DNA from: a virus | Length of the DNA: 21,491 bases | Strand: one strand, 5' to 3' | Virus record (IMG/VR): IMGVR_UViG_3300003323_000294 | Location: 1 to 21,491 of that record | Part shown: piece after piece, positions 7,151 to 15,700 of the stretch | Layout: every line of letters begins with the position of its first letter | How positions within the stretch are numbered: position 1 is the first letter of the stretch | Program-made: the position numbers and the translations under genes | Notes under the pieces: model-generated | Seen by the model: the letters and a program-made list of their open reading frames with translations, nothing else | Told to the model about the DNA's origin: nothing | Database searches by the model: none

Positions 7151-7339
7151 TTAGTCGTTATCCGTTTCTTGTTTCGGATAGGTGAATCCGCAGGAGCACT
7201 GATGATCTCCATCGTGTTCCTGGGCGAACTCACGAGTACGGACACAGACATGTTTTGCATGTCCGTACTTAAGACGATCTTCGATCCTACCGAAACCTTC
7301 TTTGTGAATCGCCCAGACTTCGCACGTTCGAGAGCCCAT
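7151..7339 (-). CDS. Small Cys/His-rich phage protein, 62 aa
   Basis: The ATG overlaps the TGA of the upstream gene (TGATG), and its own TAA is two bases from the next ATG, so it fits the operon tightly. Cysteines at 6, 32, 48 and 50, and histidines in EHDGDHQCSCGF, suggest a small zinc-binding fold, although the spacing is not a classic zinc finger. The function is unknown. The coupling pattern rather than homology supports the gene. Confidence 0.75.
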   Translation of the reverse strand: MGSRTCEVWAIHKEGFGRIEDRLKYGHAKHVCVRTREFAQEHDGDHQCSCGFTYPKQETDND

Positions 7340-7713
7340 CAGAACAACTTGAGAATCTGCTTTGCTTTGTATGTCTTGGCGTCCTGCTCCAGAAGAGCCT
7401 TACGGATGATTTCTCGGACTCTTCCGAACTTGTCTTCCTTGCTGAAGAACGGTGCGAAGACCGCCATAGTCTCGCTGTCGGTGTATGCCCAGAATTCGGC
7501 GCCGACATTGACCACCCAGTCGCCGACGAAAGCGATGTCATCCTCGTTGATCTCGATATACGGCTTCGGCGAGAAATCCAAGGAATCGGGGCCGATGGAG
7601 GACGTCTGCTTGACTTCGCCACCGCACCATTGGGCGATGAAGTTCAGGTTCTCTGCGCTGATCCTGCGACTGGTGACTTCTTCGCCACCACGATTGAAAG
7701 TGAACTCGTCCAT
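7339..7713 (-). CDS. Conserved phage protein with AQWCGGE and VGDWVV motifs
   Basis: A 124-residue protein resembling a common small phage family that I recall. It has an N-terminal beta strand, then VTSRRISAENLNFIAQWCGGE, then IEINEDDIAFVGDWVVN and a C-terminal Phe-rich strand. Family members are abundant in phage genomes but have no firm function. The ATG lies 7 bases after GGGGA. An in-frame GTG 15 bases earlier overlaps the upstream TAG and is an alternative start with no visible binding site. A helical tail (KEDKFGRVREIIRKALLEQD) extends beyond the usual core. Confidence 0.82.
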   Translation of the reverse strand: MDEFTFNRGGEEVTSRRISAENLNFIAQWCGGEVKQTSSIGPDSLDFSPKPYIEINEDDIAFVGDWVVNVGAEFWAYTDSETMAVFAPFFSKEDKFGRVREIIRKALLEQDAKTYKAKQILKLF

Positions 7714-7727
7714 TGTGTATCCCCACA

Positions 7728-7925
7728 CTAGCGAACGTAGCGGTGCTTCGGACCCTTCTTTACAGCATGTACATGAATCTTCTTGAGCTTCTTCTTGATC
7801 GCGGACATCCAGATGACGGTGTTCGAGATCTTGGTCGGAGCACCCTTGGATTTCTTCTCATCGGAGAAGACGCTCCACATCATCCACACGACGATGGCGA
7901 ACTGAAGGACGACAAGCCACAGCAT
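7728..7925 (-). CDS. Small membrane protein, 65 aa
   Basis: The N-terminus MLWLVVLQFAIVVWMMWSVF is one clear transmembrane helix. It is followed by a strongly basic soluble tail (KKKLKKIHVHAVKKGPKHR). The predicted topology is N-out, C-in by the positive-inside rule. The ATG overlaps the upstream TGA (TGATG), and GAGGAG lies 8 bases before it. The function is unknown; a basic cytoplasmic tail on a single helix could tether DNA or a partner to the membrane. Confidence 0.82.
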   Translation of the reverse strand: MLWLVVLQFAIVVWMMWSVFSDEKKSKGAPTKISNTVIWMSAIKKKLKKIHVHAVKKGPKHRYVR

Positions 7926-8428
7926 CAGTCAAACTCCTCTTCGGGTTCGTAGCTGTCGCCGTAACCGACTTCCTGAACGTCGGCGTACTTGAGCTCCAAC
8001 GGATCCTCGTGGATCGTCACGTAGATCGACTTCAGATACGCCTTGCGCCCGGTGTTCCCGTTGACCAACCAGTCATACGGCCGGATGATCAGATCCACCT
8101 TGTCGATCTCGGCGTAGTCGAGCATCTCCGCCGTGCTCTCGTCCAACGTCGTACGACCTCGCGATGAGATCATGATCAGACGGGGCTTGTTCCTGCTCTT
8201 GAAGTTGACGCTCACCTTCAGGACGTTGATCGGCTCAACGCCTTCTTCCTTCGGCTTCGTCTTCTTGACGTTCCAGCCTTCCTTAAGCATCCGCTCGGCC
8301 GTCTCGTCGTCCAAGACCAGGTTGAAGTTGCGAGCTCCTGCCGCATTGAACGTCTTCTCTTCCCCGGCGAAGTTTCGCCAGAGGATTCGCGCGTCCTCGA
8401 AGACAACTTCTTCGTCTGCTGCGCTCAT
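7925..8428 (-). CDS. Probable phage single-stranded-DNA-binding protein
   Basis: A 167-residue protein of a family I recall from actinobacterial and other phages, often treated as an ssDNA-binding or OB-fold-like protein. Landmarks are VVFEDARILWRNFAG, NFNLVLDDETAERMLKEGW, INVLKVSVNFKSRNKPRLIM, a TLDESTAEMLDYAEIDKVDL helix-strand unit, and KAYLKSIYVTIHEDPLELKY. The C-terminus is acidic (SYEPEEEFD), as in many SSBs where the tail recruits partners. Aromatic and basic residues (Trp17, Phe75, Lys76, Arg78) could contact DNA. ATG start; TAA of the previous gene two bases upstream. It lies between the polymerase and helicase genes, which fits a replication role, but the function is inferred. Confidence 0.8.
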   Translation of the reverse strand: MSAADEEVVFEDARILWRNFAGEEKTFNAAGARNFNLVLDDETAERMLKEGWNVKKTKPKEEGVEPINVLKVSVNFKSRNKPRLIMISSRGRTTLDESTAEMLDYAEIDKVDLIIRPYDWLVNGNTGRKAYLKSIYVTIHEDPLELKYADVQEVGYGDSYEPEEEFD

Positions 8429-8430
8429 GC

Positions 8431-8841
8431 TTATCGGTTCCTCTCTCGAAACAAGACGCCTTCGTTTTGCATACGACTGATGAAGTCCGCAGAGGCGCTC
8501 ATGCTCATCCCATAATATTGGAGAGCCTTGAGGATCTTCCTCAGCGTGTCTTCGGTGGATACTTCTTGACGGCGAGCAGTGATCTCGATCTTTCGCTCAC
8601 GCTCGACCGAGTCCGTTTGAACAATGAAATTCAGATCGATGCCGAAGCTTTTGGCAACTTCGTCGTCGATTGAGATTACAGCGCGGTATCGATCACCGGC
8701 ATCCGTGACGACAGCCGATCCGATTCGCTTCCTCTCGTTCCCGTTCATCTCGAACAGAGGAACTGTGTGCTCGTTCGGTTCCATCGGAGCCCCCATGTAA
8801 GCCCAGAACTCGTTGGGAGGAAGTTCGTCGAAGTGATCCAC
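8431..8841 (-). CDS. GILFRERNR-tail paralogue 1, hypothetical
   Basis: This 136-residue protein is clearly related to its upstream neighbour. It shares YRAVISIDDEVAKSFGIDLN, a basic strand (KIEITARRQE), a helical TEDTLRKILKALQYY and the terminal MQNEGVLFRERNR. The shared C-terminus reads hhxxhxxxGhLFRERNR in both. The GTG start comes one base after the upstream TAG, and GAGAGG lies 10 bases before it. The function is unknown; it is soluble, without cysteines or a membrane segment. It is probably the product of a tandem duplication. Confidence 0.82.
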   Translation of the reverse strand: MDHFDELPPNEFWAYMGAPMEPNEHTVPLFEMNGNERKRIGSAVVTDAGDRYRAVISIDDEVAKSFGIDLNFIVQTDSVERERKIEITARRQEVSTEDTLRKILKALQYYGMSMSASADFISRMQNEGVLFRERNR

Positions 8842-8842
8842 G

Positions 8843-9220
8843 CTAGCGGTTCCTCTCGCGGAACAGGATTCCCGCGTTTTGCAAAGCGTCGATCACAACG
8901 CGAATATCGCTACGGAAGAACAAAGCCTTCTCCAAAGCGTTTCGAACCTTGTTCATCGTCTCGTCGGTGTGAGTCTCTTGAGGTTTGGCTATAATCTTGA
9001 GCTTCGGAATCGGGTTTGTTTCATCCGATGAAGAGACAACAGTCAGATCGATACCCAGAAGCTTCGCCGCCGCGTCGTCGATCGTGATCACAGCATTGAT
9101 ACCGTCTGCTGCGCCAACCGTGGTGATACCCACGCCGATGATTTTTTCCTCACCGGTGACTTCTGTGACTACCGGGGTTTCATACTCACCCGGAGGACGA
9201 TCCAAAGGATTCTTTGGCAT
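8843..9220 (-). CDS. GILFRERNR-tail paralogue 2, hypothetical
   Basis: A 125-residue protein starting MPKNPLDRPPGEYE; its ATG is two bases after the stop of the upstream gene (TGACCATG). An in-frame ORF extends upstream to 9472, but that part is Arg/Asp-rich low-complexity sequence lying inside the neighbouring gene in another frame, so it is not coding. The core AVITIDDAAAKLLGIDL, the KLKIIAKPQETHTDETMNK strand-helix and the tail ALQNAGILFRERNR match the following gene. Function unknown. Three adjacent genes end in this kind of tail. Confidence 0.83.
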   Translation of the reverse strand: MPKNPLDRPPGEYETPVVTEVTGEEKIIGVGITTVGAADGINAVITIDDAAAKLLGIDLTVVSSSDETNPIPKLKIIAKPQETHTDETMNKVRNALEKALFFRSDIRVVIDALQNAGILFRERNR

Positions 9221-9222
9221 GG

Positions 9223-10125
9223 TCAGTTGATCTTCTCGTGGAACAGAATCCCGTGGCTCTTGAGCGTGTCGATCAGGTGGCGCGACATCTCGTAGCTCAG
9301 ACCGCCGCTCTCCATCAATGCCAAAACCTTGGCGTTCGTGGCGCTGGTCAGAACCGGCTCGTAGAAGACCTCCTGATGGATCTTCTCGTACACGTCGACG
9401 TACGTCTCGCCGCTCTCGCCGTTGTACGTGACCTCGTAGTAGCGCTTGTCCGCCAGCGTCGTTCCGAGGCACGCCTTCCAGTTCTTCAGGGTCTTGCAGA
9501 ACCAGACGATGTAGACCTCGTACATCGGTCTCGGGTTGTTGATGAGGTCGGAGTCATCATCGACCACGGTCTTGACGGCCGCCTTGGCCTTCTCCTGGTA
9601 GTTCGCGTGGTTGTCTCCGGGCAGGACCTCGTCCTCGTACTTGTGGTCCGGATATCCGCCCATGTTCGGCCATCCCCTCTGGTTTCCCTTGACGATTTCC
9701 TGGATAAGCGTCGGATTGGGGGCTATCTGGAGTCGATTCCGCCGGATCAACTCGTCACCCTGGCGTCGCAGCTCGTTGATTTCTTCCTGCGGAATGTCCT
9801 TGTGGAACTTCTCGTACGTCGGCAATCCAGTGAGCGGAACTCCCTTGACGATCTCCATCGTACGCATGGGCTCGCTCTGATGACGGACCAAGTCGATCAT
9901 CTCGGTGTCGTTCAACGGGTAGTTGTAGCCGTCCTGCCACACACCGTCCCCTGAAATAGTGAAGCTCTTGTTCTCGTCGAACGGAGGCGGCTTCAAGGGT
10001 CCTTCAGCGATCTTCGGCATCTCCGCGGTCGCACCACCATCGAACGGAGGAAGACGCATGGGCCGGGTGTCCAGCAGGTCGTCCGTCTGGTACGCGTCTT
10101 TCTCGTCGTACGGACGCTCGTCCAT
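9223..10125 (-). CDS. GILFHEKIN-tail protein, 300 aa, hypothetical
   Basis: Starts at the ATG that lies 7 bases after AAGGAG (MDERPYDEKDAYQ). A GTG at 10230, overlapping the upstream stop as GTGA, would add 35 basic and hydrophobic residues with several rare AGG codons; it is an alternative start. The N-terminal half is Pro-rich and acidic with repeated PPFD (RLPPFDGG, KPPPFDEN), probably disordered or partner-binding. A globular part follows: EVYIVWFCKTLKNWKACL and RYYEVTYNGESGETYVDVY. The C-terminal LIDTLKSHGILFHEKIN resembles the ends of the next two proteins, suggesting a common ancestor or a shared docking tail. Function unknown. Confidence 0.78.
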   Translation of the reverse strand: MDERPYDEKDAYQTDDLLDTRPMRLPPFDGGATAEMPKIAEGPLKPPPFDENKSFTISGDGVWQDGYNYPLNDTEMIDLVRHQSEPMRTMEIVKGVPLTGLPTYEKFHKDIPQEEINELRRQGDELIRRNRLQIAPNPTLIQEIVKGNQRGWPNMGGYPDHKYEDEVLPGDNHANYQEKAKAAVKTVVDDDSDLINNPRPMYEVYIVWFCKTLKNWKACLGTTLADKRYYEVTYNGESGETYVDVYEKIHQEVFYEPVLTSATNAKVLALMESGGLSYEMSRHLIDTLKSHGILFHEKIN

Positions 10126-10226
10126 CGCTCGTCTCCTTAGACGATAGAACTCAAGTATGGGAAGAAACAGAGGGGCGAGAGTCCGGATGATCCTTTCCCT
10201 CGCCGTCCTCCGTCGTTTTGCGTGTT

Positions 10227-10550
10227 TCACTCGTAAACAGACCCCGGGATACGTAAGACACGTCTTCTGGGTTTTTCATGATCGAGTTCCCAGGCGGAAA
10301 CAATATCGAACCCGTGTTCAAACCACCCGGACAAGCCCTTAACGAGATACTCCATTGTCATCTCGTTATCGACGTTATCCAAATCCTTAGAGTACATCAC
10401 TATGGCGACAATCCTGTCATTCTGATAGACAGGCTGTACAAGCTCAAACATACACCTGTGATCCATGCGAATGTAATCTAGGACTCGCTGAACGAGATGT
10501 TGATTCTCTCCGCCAAGGAAGGATGTGATATGCATGTGCCTAAAGCTCAT
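10227..10550 (-). CDS. Hypothetical phage protein, 107 aa
   Basis: Starts MSFRHMHITSFLGGEN at an ATG 7 bases after AGGTGAT and a few bases after the upstream stop. The pattern of strands (CMFELVQPVYQNDRIVAIVM) and helices (NEMTMEYLVKGLSGWFEHGF) suggests a small alpha/beta protein. It contains WELDHEKPRRRVLRIPG near the end. I recognise no family. Its stop is followed by the long leader or alternative N-terminus of the GILFHEKIN-tail gene. Confidence 0.78.
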   Translation of the reverse strand: MSFRHMHITSFLGGENQHLVQRVLDYIRMDHRCMFELVQPVYQNDRIVAIVMYSKDLDNVDNEMTMEYLVKGLSGWFEHGFDIVSAWELDHEKPRRRVLRIPGSVYE

Positions 10551-10557
10551 GACTTTA

Positions 10558-11163
10558 TCACCTGATCGAGATGTCGCCAGGCTTCAGCGGAGGGAACAGC
10601 GATCCATCGTCGGCCAGACGAGCAGACAACAGAATCTCGTCGTTTTGGATCTGGAGTTCCGCCTCCCCAAGAACCGTGCGCTCACCACCGAACTGCCCAT
10701 CCTCGTAGCGAGCCAGCGGCACTCGTCGACCTTCTTCTGCGGCCTTGATAGCCGCGTCGAGTTCCATCTGAGTGGTGGCATCGATCATCAGACGATCGGC
10801 GAGCCCCAACTTCGAGAGAGGAGACGTCAACACCCCTTCCCAGGCCGTGGAATGGAGTTTGGCTTCTTCGCGAGCCTTAGCGAATTCTTCCTCAACTACG
10901 ACTTCTTTGACGATGGCCATCAACGATTCGTCTTCAAGCTGCTCGATTTCCGATCGCAATGCGGGGTCGTCGATGATTGCCTGCTTGACAATCGCCCTGT
11001 GTCGCTGGTTGATCTCGTTGGTCGTCTTCTTACTCTTCTCCGCCAACGCTTCACGACGCTTGCGGTCAGCTGCTTGAGCCGCCAAGCCGGACAGGCGAAC
11101 TGACTCCTCGAACGCCGCCCTCTTCGCTTCCGCTGCTTCGCGCTTCTGCTTCTTGGTCGCCAT
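10558..11163 (-). CDS. Charged coiled-coil protein, 201 aa, hypothetical
   Basis: The ATG follows GGAGGGG closely. Residues 1-110 are a highly charged, Ala-rich helix (KKQKREAAEAKRAAFEES, then ADRKRREALAEKSKKTTNEI) likely to form a coiled coil. A second helical part contains LGLADRLMIDATTQMELDAA. The C-terminal third (GERTVLGEAELQIQNDEILL and PPLKPGDISIR) looks beta-rich. The function is unknown; such layouts occur in phage scaffold-like and nucleoid-associated proteins, but neither is supported here. Confidence 0.8.
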   Translation of the reverse strand: MATKKQKREAAEAKRAAFEESVRLSGLAAQAADRKRREALAEKSKKTTNEINQRHRAIVKQAIIDDPALRSEIEQLEDESLMAIVKEVVVEEEFAKAREEAKLHSTAWEGVLTSPLSKLGLADRLMIDATTQMELDAAIKAAEEGRRVPLARYEDGQFGGERTVLGEAELQIQNDEILLSARLADDGSLFPPLKPGDISIR

Positions 11164-11242
11164 CACCCCTCCCTTTCAAGAAATCACGCCAACGATCTTC
11201 TATGATCTTGGCGACTCGTCTGATGGTGTCTAGATCGCTCAC
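11066..11242 (-). CDS. Possible small overlapping gene, 58 aa
   Basis: The GTG overlaps the TGA of the upstream gene (GTGA), the usual coupling pattern here, and the ORF fills the 75-base gap. The first 25 residues, beginning MSDLDTIRRVAKIIEDRWRD, look like a genuine amphipathic helix. The rest runs out of frame through the start of the coiled-coil gene and is Gly/Ser/Glu-rich. Either a short gene with a non-conserved tail or chance; no binding site is evident. Confidence 0.35.
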   Translation of the reverse strand: MSDLDTIRRVAKIIEDRWRDFLKGRGDGDQEAEARSSGSEEGGVRGVSSPVRLGGSSS

Positions 11243-11472
11243 CAGCGGGAGTTAACCGCGTGCAAGTAGTAGCTAAGAGCTATCGCCCTCAAACCCTTGG
11301 TCTCTAGCCCGTTAAGCCATTCCATCCACTCAATGCGAATTTTGAACAGATCGTCCTGCCAGTTCTTCTGCTTGTACGTCTTGGTCATCGACCCGAAATG
11401 CTTGGCCAAGACGATGACGTCGTTCGTGGTGCCACCTTCGAGAAGACCACTCGACGGCAAAGAAACGGTCAT
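11239..11472 (-). CDS. Small conserved-looking phage protein, 77 aa
   Basis: The ATG follows an AGGGGCGGGA purine tract. The peptide has a Gly/Ser-rich N-terminus, an alpha-helical core (NDVIVLAKHFGSMTKTYKQK; then FKIRIEWMEWLNGLETKGLR) and ends HAVNSRW. It is Trp-rich for its size. Not recognised; possibly a small DNA- or protein-binding helical domain. Its stop overlaps the GTG of a possible small downstream ORF. Confidence 0.75.
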   Translation of the reverse strand: MTVSLPSSGLLEGGTTNDVIVLAKHFGSMTKTYKQKNWQDDLFKIRIEWMEWLNGLETKGLRAIALSYYLHAVNSRW

Positions 11473-11489
11473 TCCCGCCCCTGTTCTAG

Positions 11490-11615
11490 CTACTTGTTGT
11501 TGGGCTTCTTACCCTTGAGGATATGGCCGACGATGGTCTGAGGAGGCTTCTTCTCGTTGTCCTTAACGATCTTCTTGACGATGTCCTTGGTGGAAGGTTC
11601 TTTCTTTTCAGCCAT
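11490..11615 (-). CDS. Small lysine-rich protein, 41 aa
   Basis: Reads MAEKKEPSTKDIVKKIVKDN then EKKPPQTIVGHILKGKKPNN and a Lys before TAG. The ATG overlaps the end of the upstream gene by 8 bases, and the ORF exactly fills an otherwise empty gap. It is highly basic (13 Lys) and helical in the middle, which suits nucleic-acid binding or an anti-host peptide. Function unknown. The codon pattern (GAC, AAG, ATC) resembles the neighbouring genes. Confidence 0.65.
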   Translation of the reverse strand: MAEKKEPSTKDIVKKIVKDNEKKPPQTIVGHILKGKKPNNK

Positions 11616-11859
11616 CGGAACAGTCCATTCCGTAGAAAGGCGACGACTTGATCTTTCTCACTTCTTCGTCCGCATAAAGCCTCAACGAAGAATCAGGATT
11701 GGCCAGAGCATCCGCGATGTATTCGTGAAGCTCTTCTGTGATTGAGAATACTTCGTCGATTTCTTCCTGGCTCAGAAAGTCGTCGAGTCTTGGTTGGCGA
11801 ATGGTTTGTCTGTTGATCGGTGTTCTTCGAAACATAGCCAATGGATCGTCGTCACTCAC
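11608..11859 (-). CDS. Hypothetical acidic protein, 83 aa
   Basis: GTG start two bases after the upstream TAG, with AAGGG about 9 bases before it. Reads MSDDDPLAMFRRTPINRQT then RLDDFLSQEEIDEVFSITEE, a helix-rich acidic protein ending FYGMDCSDG. No recognisable domain. It overlaps the following 41-codon gene, so the two are probably co-translated. Confidence 0.72.
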   Translation of the reverse strand: MSDDDPLAMFRRTPINRQTIRQPRLDDFLSQEEIDEVFSITEELHEYIADALANPDSSLRLYADEEVRKIKSSPFYGMDCSDG

Positions 11860-11861
11860 TG

Positions 11862-12115
11862 CTACAAACCCTTTTCTGTCACGTTCCAGATACCCATCCC
11901 CTGCATGAGTTTCTTAACTAGAGGGGAATCACGCTCAAGGGTGAAATTGACCGATACAGTTCCGTCTTCCAAGAACATGATTTCCCCGTCAAGGATGCTG
12001 ATACGGACGGTTTTCGTATCAGCCGTGACGATGGAGACGTCCGCTTTGGTTCCGACCTTGGCAAGCGGTCTGACGACATCTACTGGATTGGAGACCTTCC
12101 GATCTTCCTGCTCCA
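11862..12115 (-). CDS. Hypothetical beta-rich protein, 84 aa
   Basis: The ATG lies 5 bases after GAGGAG; an in-frame GTG two codons earlier overlaps that site and is less likely. The sequence shows alternating strands (ADVSIVTADTKTVRISILDG; IMFLEDGTVSVNFTLERDSP) and a short helix (LVKKLMQGMGIW). It is probably a small beta-sandwich or barrel. Family not recognised. It follows the Cys-rich 152-residue protein with overlapping signals. Confidence 0.75.
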
Positions 12116-12118
12116 TCG

Positions 12119-12577
12119 TCACTCCTCATATTCATCGTCGGTAGGCTCACGACGAATTTCATCGTAGTAAGCATCCAAAGCCGTCAGACCCCACTCTTTC
12201 GAGATGGCGTCACAGAACGTGCGAAACTCTCGCCGAAGACGTTTGTGCTCTTCGGTTAAACCCTTGTCCTGAGTCTCTCGAACTTTTCTTCCGAACGATC
12301 GAGCAGTTGCTATGAGTGTTCCAACGGAAGGGTCGAGTTCGTATTGATTGACGACCTTGTATCGATCGACGTCCTTCACTACGAATCTTCCGCCACATGC
12401 AGCACATCCGAATTCTGTATTACATGCACAGTATCCGAACATACGCAGCCGGTGTAGAAGCTCTTTTGAAGATACGTCCTCTTCTATAGAGTCGAACACG
12501 AGTCCAAGCACGACGTATGCATCATTACCATTGAGTTGAACCCGTACGCCACGATGTTTTATTCGGTCTGGATTCAT
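12119..12577 (-). CDS. Hypothetical protein with CxC..CxxC zinc-like cluster
   Basis: A 152-residue protein with the cluster YCACNTEFGCAACGGRF near residues 49-65. The four to five cysteines are spaced like a small zinc ribbon. An N-terminal beta part (VRVQLNGNDAYVVLGLVFD) precedes it, and a charged helical C-terminus (EEHKRLRREFRTFCDAISKE) ends in an acidic tail. The ATG overlaps the upstream TAA (TAATG). Zinc binding is inferred from spacing; a DNA-binding or regulatory role is possible but unproven. Confidence 0.8.
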   Translation of the reverse strand: MNPDRIKHRGVRVQLNGNDAYVVLGLVFDSIEEDVSSKELLHRLRMFGYCACNTEFGCAACGGRFVVKDVDRYKVVNQYELDPSVGTLIATARSFGRKVRETQDKGLTEEHKRLRREFRTFCDAISKEWGLTALDAYYDEIRREPTDDEYEE

Positions 12578-12774
12578 TATAGTTCAACATTCTGAACATA
12601 TCCGACAGAGTACGCCATGACAGCAACGTCCTGCCAAGCAATCGGAATTCCGGTGAGCAAAGAGTCCCAGGACAGGTGGTTCTGATCGATACCAAGAACG
12701 TCGTTACTCTTCTCTAACTTGGCAAGCGATCTGCCAAGAAGCATTGCTAGCTTCAAAACGTCATGGAGTCTCAT
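12577..12774 (-). CDS. Small helical protein coupled to DNA polymerase, 65 aa
   Basis: The ATG overlaps the polymerase stop (ATGA), so it is translated right after the helicase-primase-polymerase and might assist it. Reads MRLHDVLKLAMLLGRSLAKL then LTGIPIAWQDVAVMAYSVGY; hydrophobic and helical but without a clear membrane-spanning stretch. I recognise no family. Confidence 0.75.
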   Translation of the reverse strand: MRLHDVLKLAMLLGRSLAKLEKSNDVLGIDQNHLSWDSLLTGIPIAWQDVAVMAYSVGYVQNVEL

Positions 12775-15700
12775 TTCACAAACTCCGTGAAATCGCCGAA
12801 CTTCTCGATGGTCTTCATCGCATCATCGACCAGCCGTTCGTAGTAACTGAGGTCAATGACGTCCGTAATGAAACCGGGCTCGCTACCACTCCAATGAACC
12901 AGCTCATCGAACGACCAGTTGATCAGATCGAGGTTCATCTGCCGAACCATCTCGGCTTCGAGCCAGAAGTGGCCCTTCGTACCGGTGACGGCGTAAGGCT
13001 TTTCGTCCCGAACCACAACAAGTTTGGCGCCACCAGCGCTTTTGTGGACCGGAACGAACATACCCGTTCGACCCACGAACTGCATGCCCTTGTCGGGCGT
13101 GTTCGGCGTTGCCTCGGACTCGTTGAAGTCCAGGTACATAGCCGTAGGAGCCTTTACTTGCTTGGTCTCACACAAGTCGTTAAACGTGATGGGATCGCCA
13201 CTGAACAACGCCTTGAAGACCACCGGGTGTTGGAACTGCGCACCGACGGCATCCCACTTCTCGCCCTTGCGAGCGATGTACACGGCGTCGTTCACAAGAC
13301 AGAACTTCTCGTATGTCGTCTCGTGCTCGAAATCGTAGCCGTACTTCTTTCCGAATTCCGTCACGAATTCGATGATCTCGGGTGTGGCATTCGGAATCTT
13401 GATCGAGTCCGTCTTAATGTGGACTACCTTGAATCCCTTGGCCTGCACCGCGTTCTTCAGGTCGATCATGAACAATGCGCCGCGCTTGGCAGCGATGTTG
13501 TCCTTGTTCCTCGGATCGCGGAACGGGTTGTCGAACTTCGCCGAGGTAAGACCGTAAACGATGTTGATTACGATCTTCAACGCATAAGCAAGCGCTGTTG
13601 CATCGTCATCCGAGCCAAGGTAAGGGGCAAGGATTCCGTTGAGCATTTCCCTGGCTCGATCGTAATCGTGATGCTTGATCGCGACTCTTGCAATCTTGAG
13701 TGCTGAGAAATTATCTGTATAAGGACCAAATAGATCCAGCATCTCGATGGACGTAGGGTGCATGGACGCGACATCCAACACTGCGACCTGAGAATACATT
13801 CCCGGTTCTGCATAGACGTAACCTCCTTCCCCGACCTCTTCGCCCCGGTATGTACTCTTTCCAGAATCATATACATACCCCGGAAATTCCTCACTCAAGT
13901 CCGTGTAGACGAACTTTTCCTGAGGCCGTCGATCGTTGCCGAAGATGATCTTCGCAGTGTGCTTCTGCGTCGTGTCGTTGACCGTAAGACCGCTTAACTG
14001 CGCCAGGATCTGGCGAGCTGCAAAGTCTTGCTTGCGGTCCTTAAAGACCGCCTCAGTGCCGATGACGTCGTTGACACAGTACTCTACGACCTTTGGCCAA
14101 AGTTCTTCTGGAACATCCTGATCCCACGGAAGATCCATCTCCATGTGATGTAGGCCCAGATCAATCATGAACCGCTTCAGGCTCTTCTTAACCGAGCTGA
14201 AGTCGTAGATGTCGGCATAGGAAGCGTTGTACGCCTCACCGAACATCGCGCCTTGGTTACCAGCGATGATCTTCTTCGAAAGTTCGTAGAGTTGGCGATT
14301 GTCATAACCCATGAAGCGAGCCCACAGGATGTGGTTGTCGTATCGCCGGTTGTTGAATCCCACGATCTTAAGCTGAAGAACACCTTCAATCTCCTGCGCC
14401 GTGGGGTTGATCATCCGAACGACAGTGTCGCTGTCCTCGTACTTCCAGCAAACCACGAAGAGATTCGGGTAAACCTCGACATCAAAGAGGACTACACGAC
14501 CATCCTTGGGCTTAACGTTCGCCATTTCCTCGCCGACTACTTCGCCTTCGGACTTGAACTTCATCCGTTGGACGGTCTTAAGACAAGTCAGCGCTTGGTT
14601 CGTGCTGTTGTTGGCGAACGCCATGATCTTCGGACGCATATCCGTCACGTCGTAGACGATCCCGGAGTTGTACGCATCTTCCAGAATCTTCTCGATGAAA
14701 TCAACGGACGGCTTGGTTCCCGGGTGGATCTCCTTGCGCAGGTTTCGCATAATCAGTTCTCGCAGTGCCTTCTCGCTCTGGAGAACCTTCGTGTCGAGCA
14801 TCGTTTTTTTCTCCTTGAACGGAAGACCGCTACTGATTGTAGCGATTGCCACCCCGTTGCATTTCGTCAGCCGTCGACGAAGGGCGCTGTTTCCGGGGAA
14901 GGTTTTGATCTCGATCCCATCAGAATATCCAGCTGCCAGCTCTCCGGGATCACCCCCATCATAGAAGTAATGAAGGTGAACGCCTCCTCCCGACTTACTG
15001 AGCTCGGCATAAGTGGCAGGCCATGCACTTGCCGCCTCAAGGTTTCTCTCAAGGGATTTCTTGCCATCATCGTCCTTAAGATCGAAATCGATGACGATGT
15101 GATTCTTCGGGACCTTAACGAAATGGACGCGCGATGTATCCAGATCACCGAGAACCGACGTAACCTTCGACCACACTGTCGCAGGCACGTCGTCTGGAGT
15201 TCCATACTGCGCAGGAAGTCCAGCATACATCTCGTCAAGAAGCGACGTCGTCTCATCCAAGACCAGGGAGAAAGTCTTGGAATCAAGAGTTATCGGCATC
15301 TTGAATCGCTGAATGTCGAATCCCTTGAAGTAGCTTCGCATCGTTGCTCCGTCGATCACAATTCGATCGTGGAACTCCGTGAAGTAGTTTCGAAGCTCAT
15401 CGCGGAACCTGTACATAGGAAGTTTGTACTCGATATTTGCTTCGAGACAGTATTCCTTGTACAAGGTGTACGCTTGCTTCAGGGTTGTACCGTCCTGCTC
15501 CTTGAAGATGTCGTAGTATGCTTCGACGAAGTTCAGGAATACATCCGTCTGAAGCATCATCTCCATGGGTCGATAGGTGTTGTAGTAATTCTTACCCATC
15601 GACTTGTATACTTCGAGACAGTGATGTGCGATTGCTCCGAGCTCGAAGTCGATTCGCGACATCAGCGCATAGTAGTGGTCTGGGTCGAACTTTTTTCCCG

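Noticed and set aside
9221-9472. Upstream extension of the paralogue 2 ORF
   Set aside because: The added 84 residues are Arg/Asp-rich and overlap the preceding real gene in another frame; the ATG at 9220 sits correctly two bases after the upstream stop.
9214-9954. Plus-strand ORF of 246 codons
   Set aside because: Complement of the GILFHEKIN-tail gene; Val/Leu/Arg/Asp-rich low-complexity translation typical of a shadow.
12744-13706. Plus-strand ORF of 320 codons
   Set aside because: Antisense to polymerase motifs B and C and the C-terminal region; composition is that of a shadow frame, with no ribosome binding site context.
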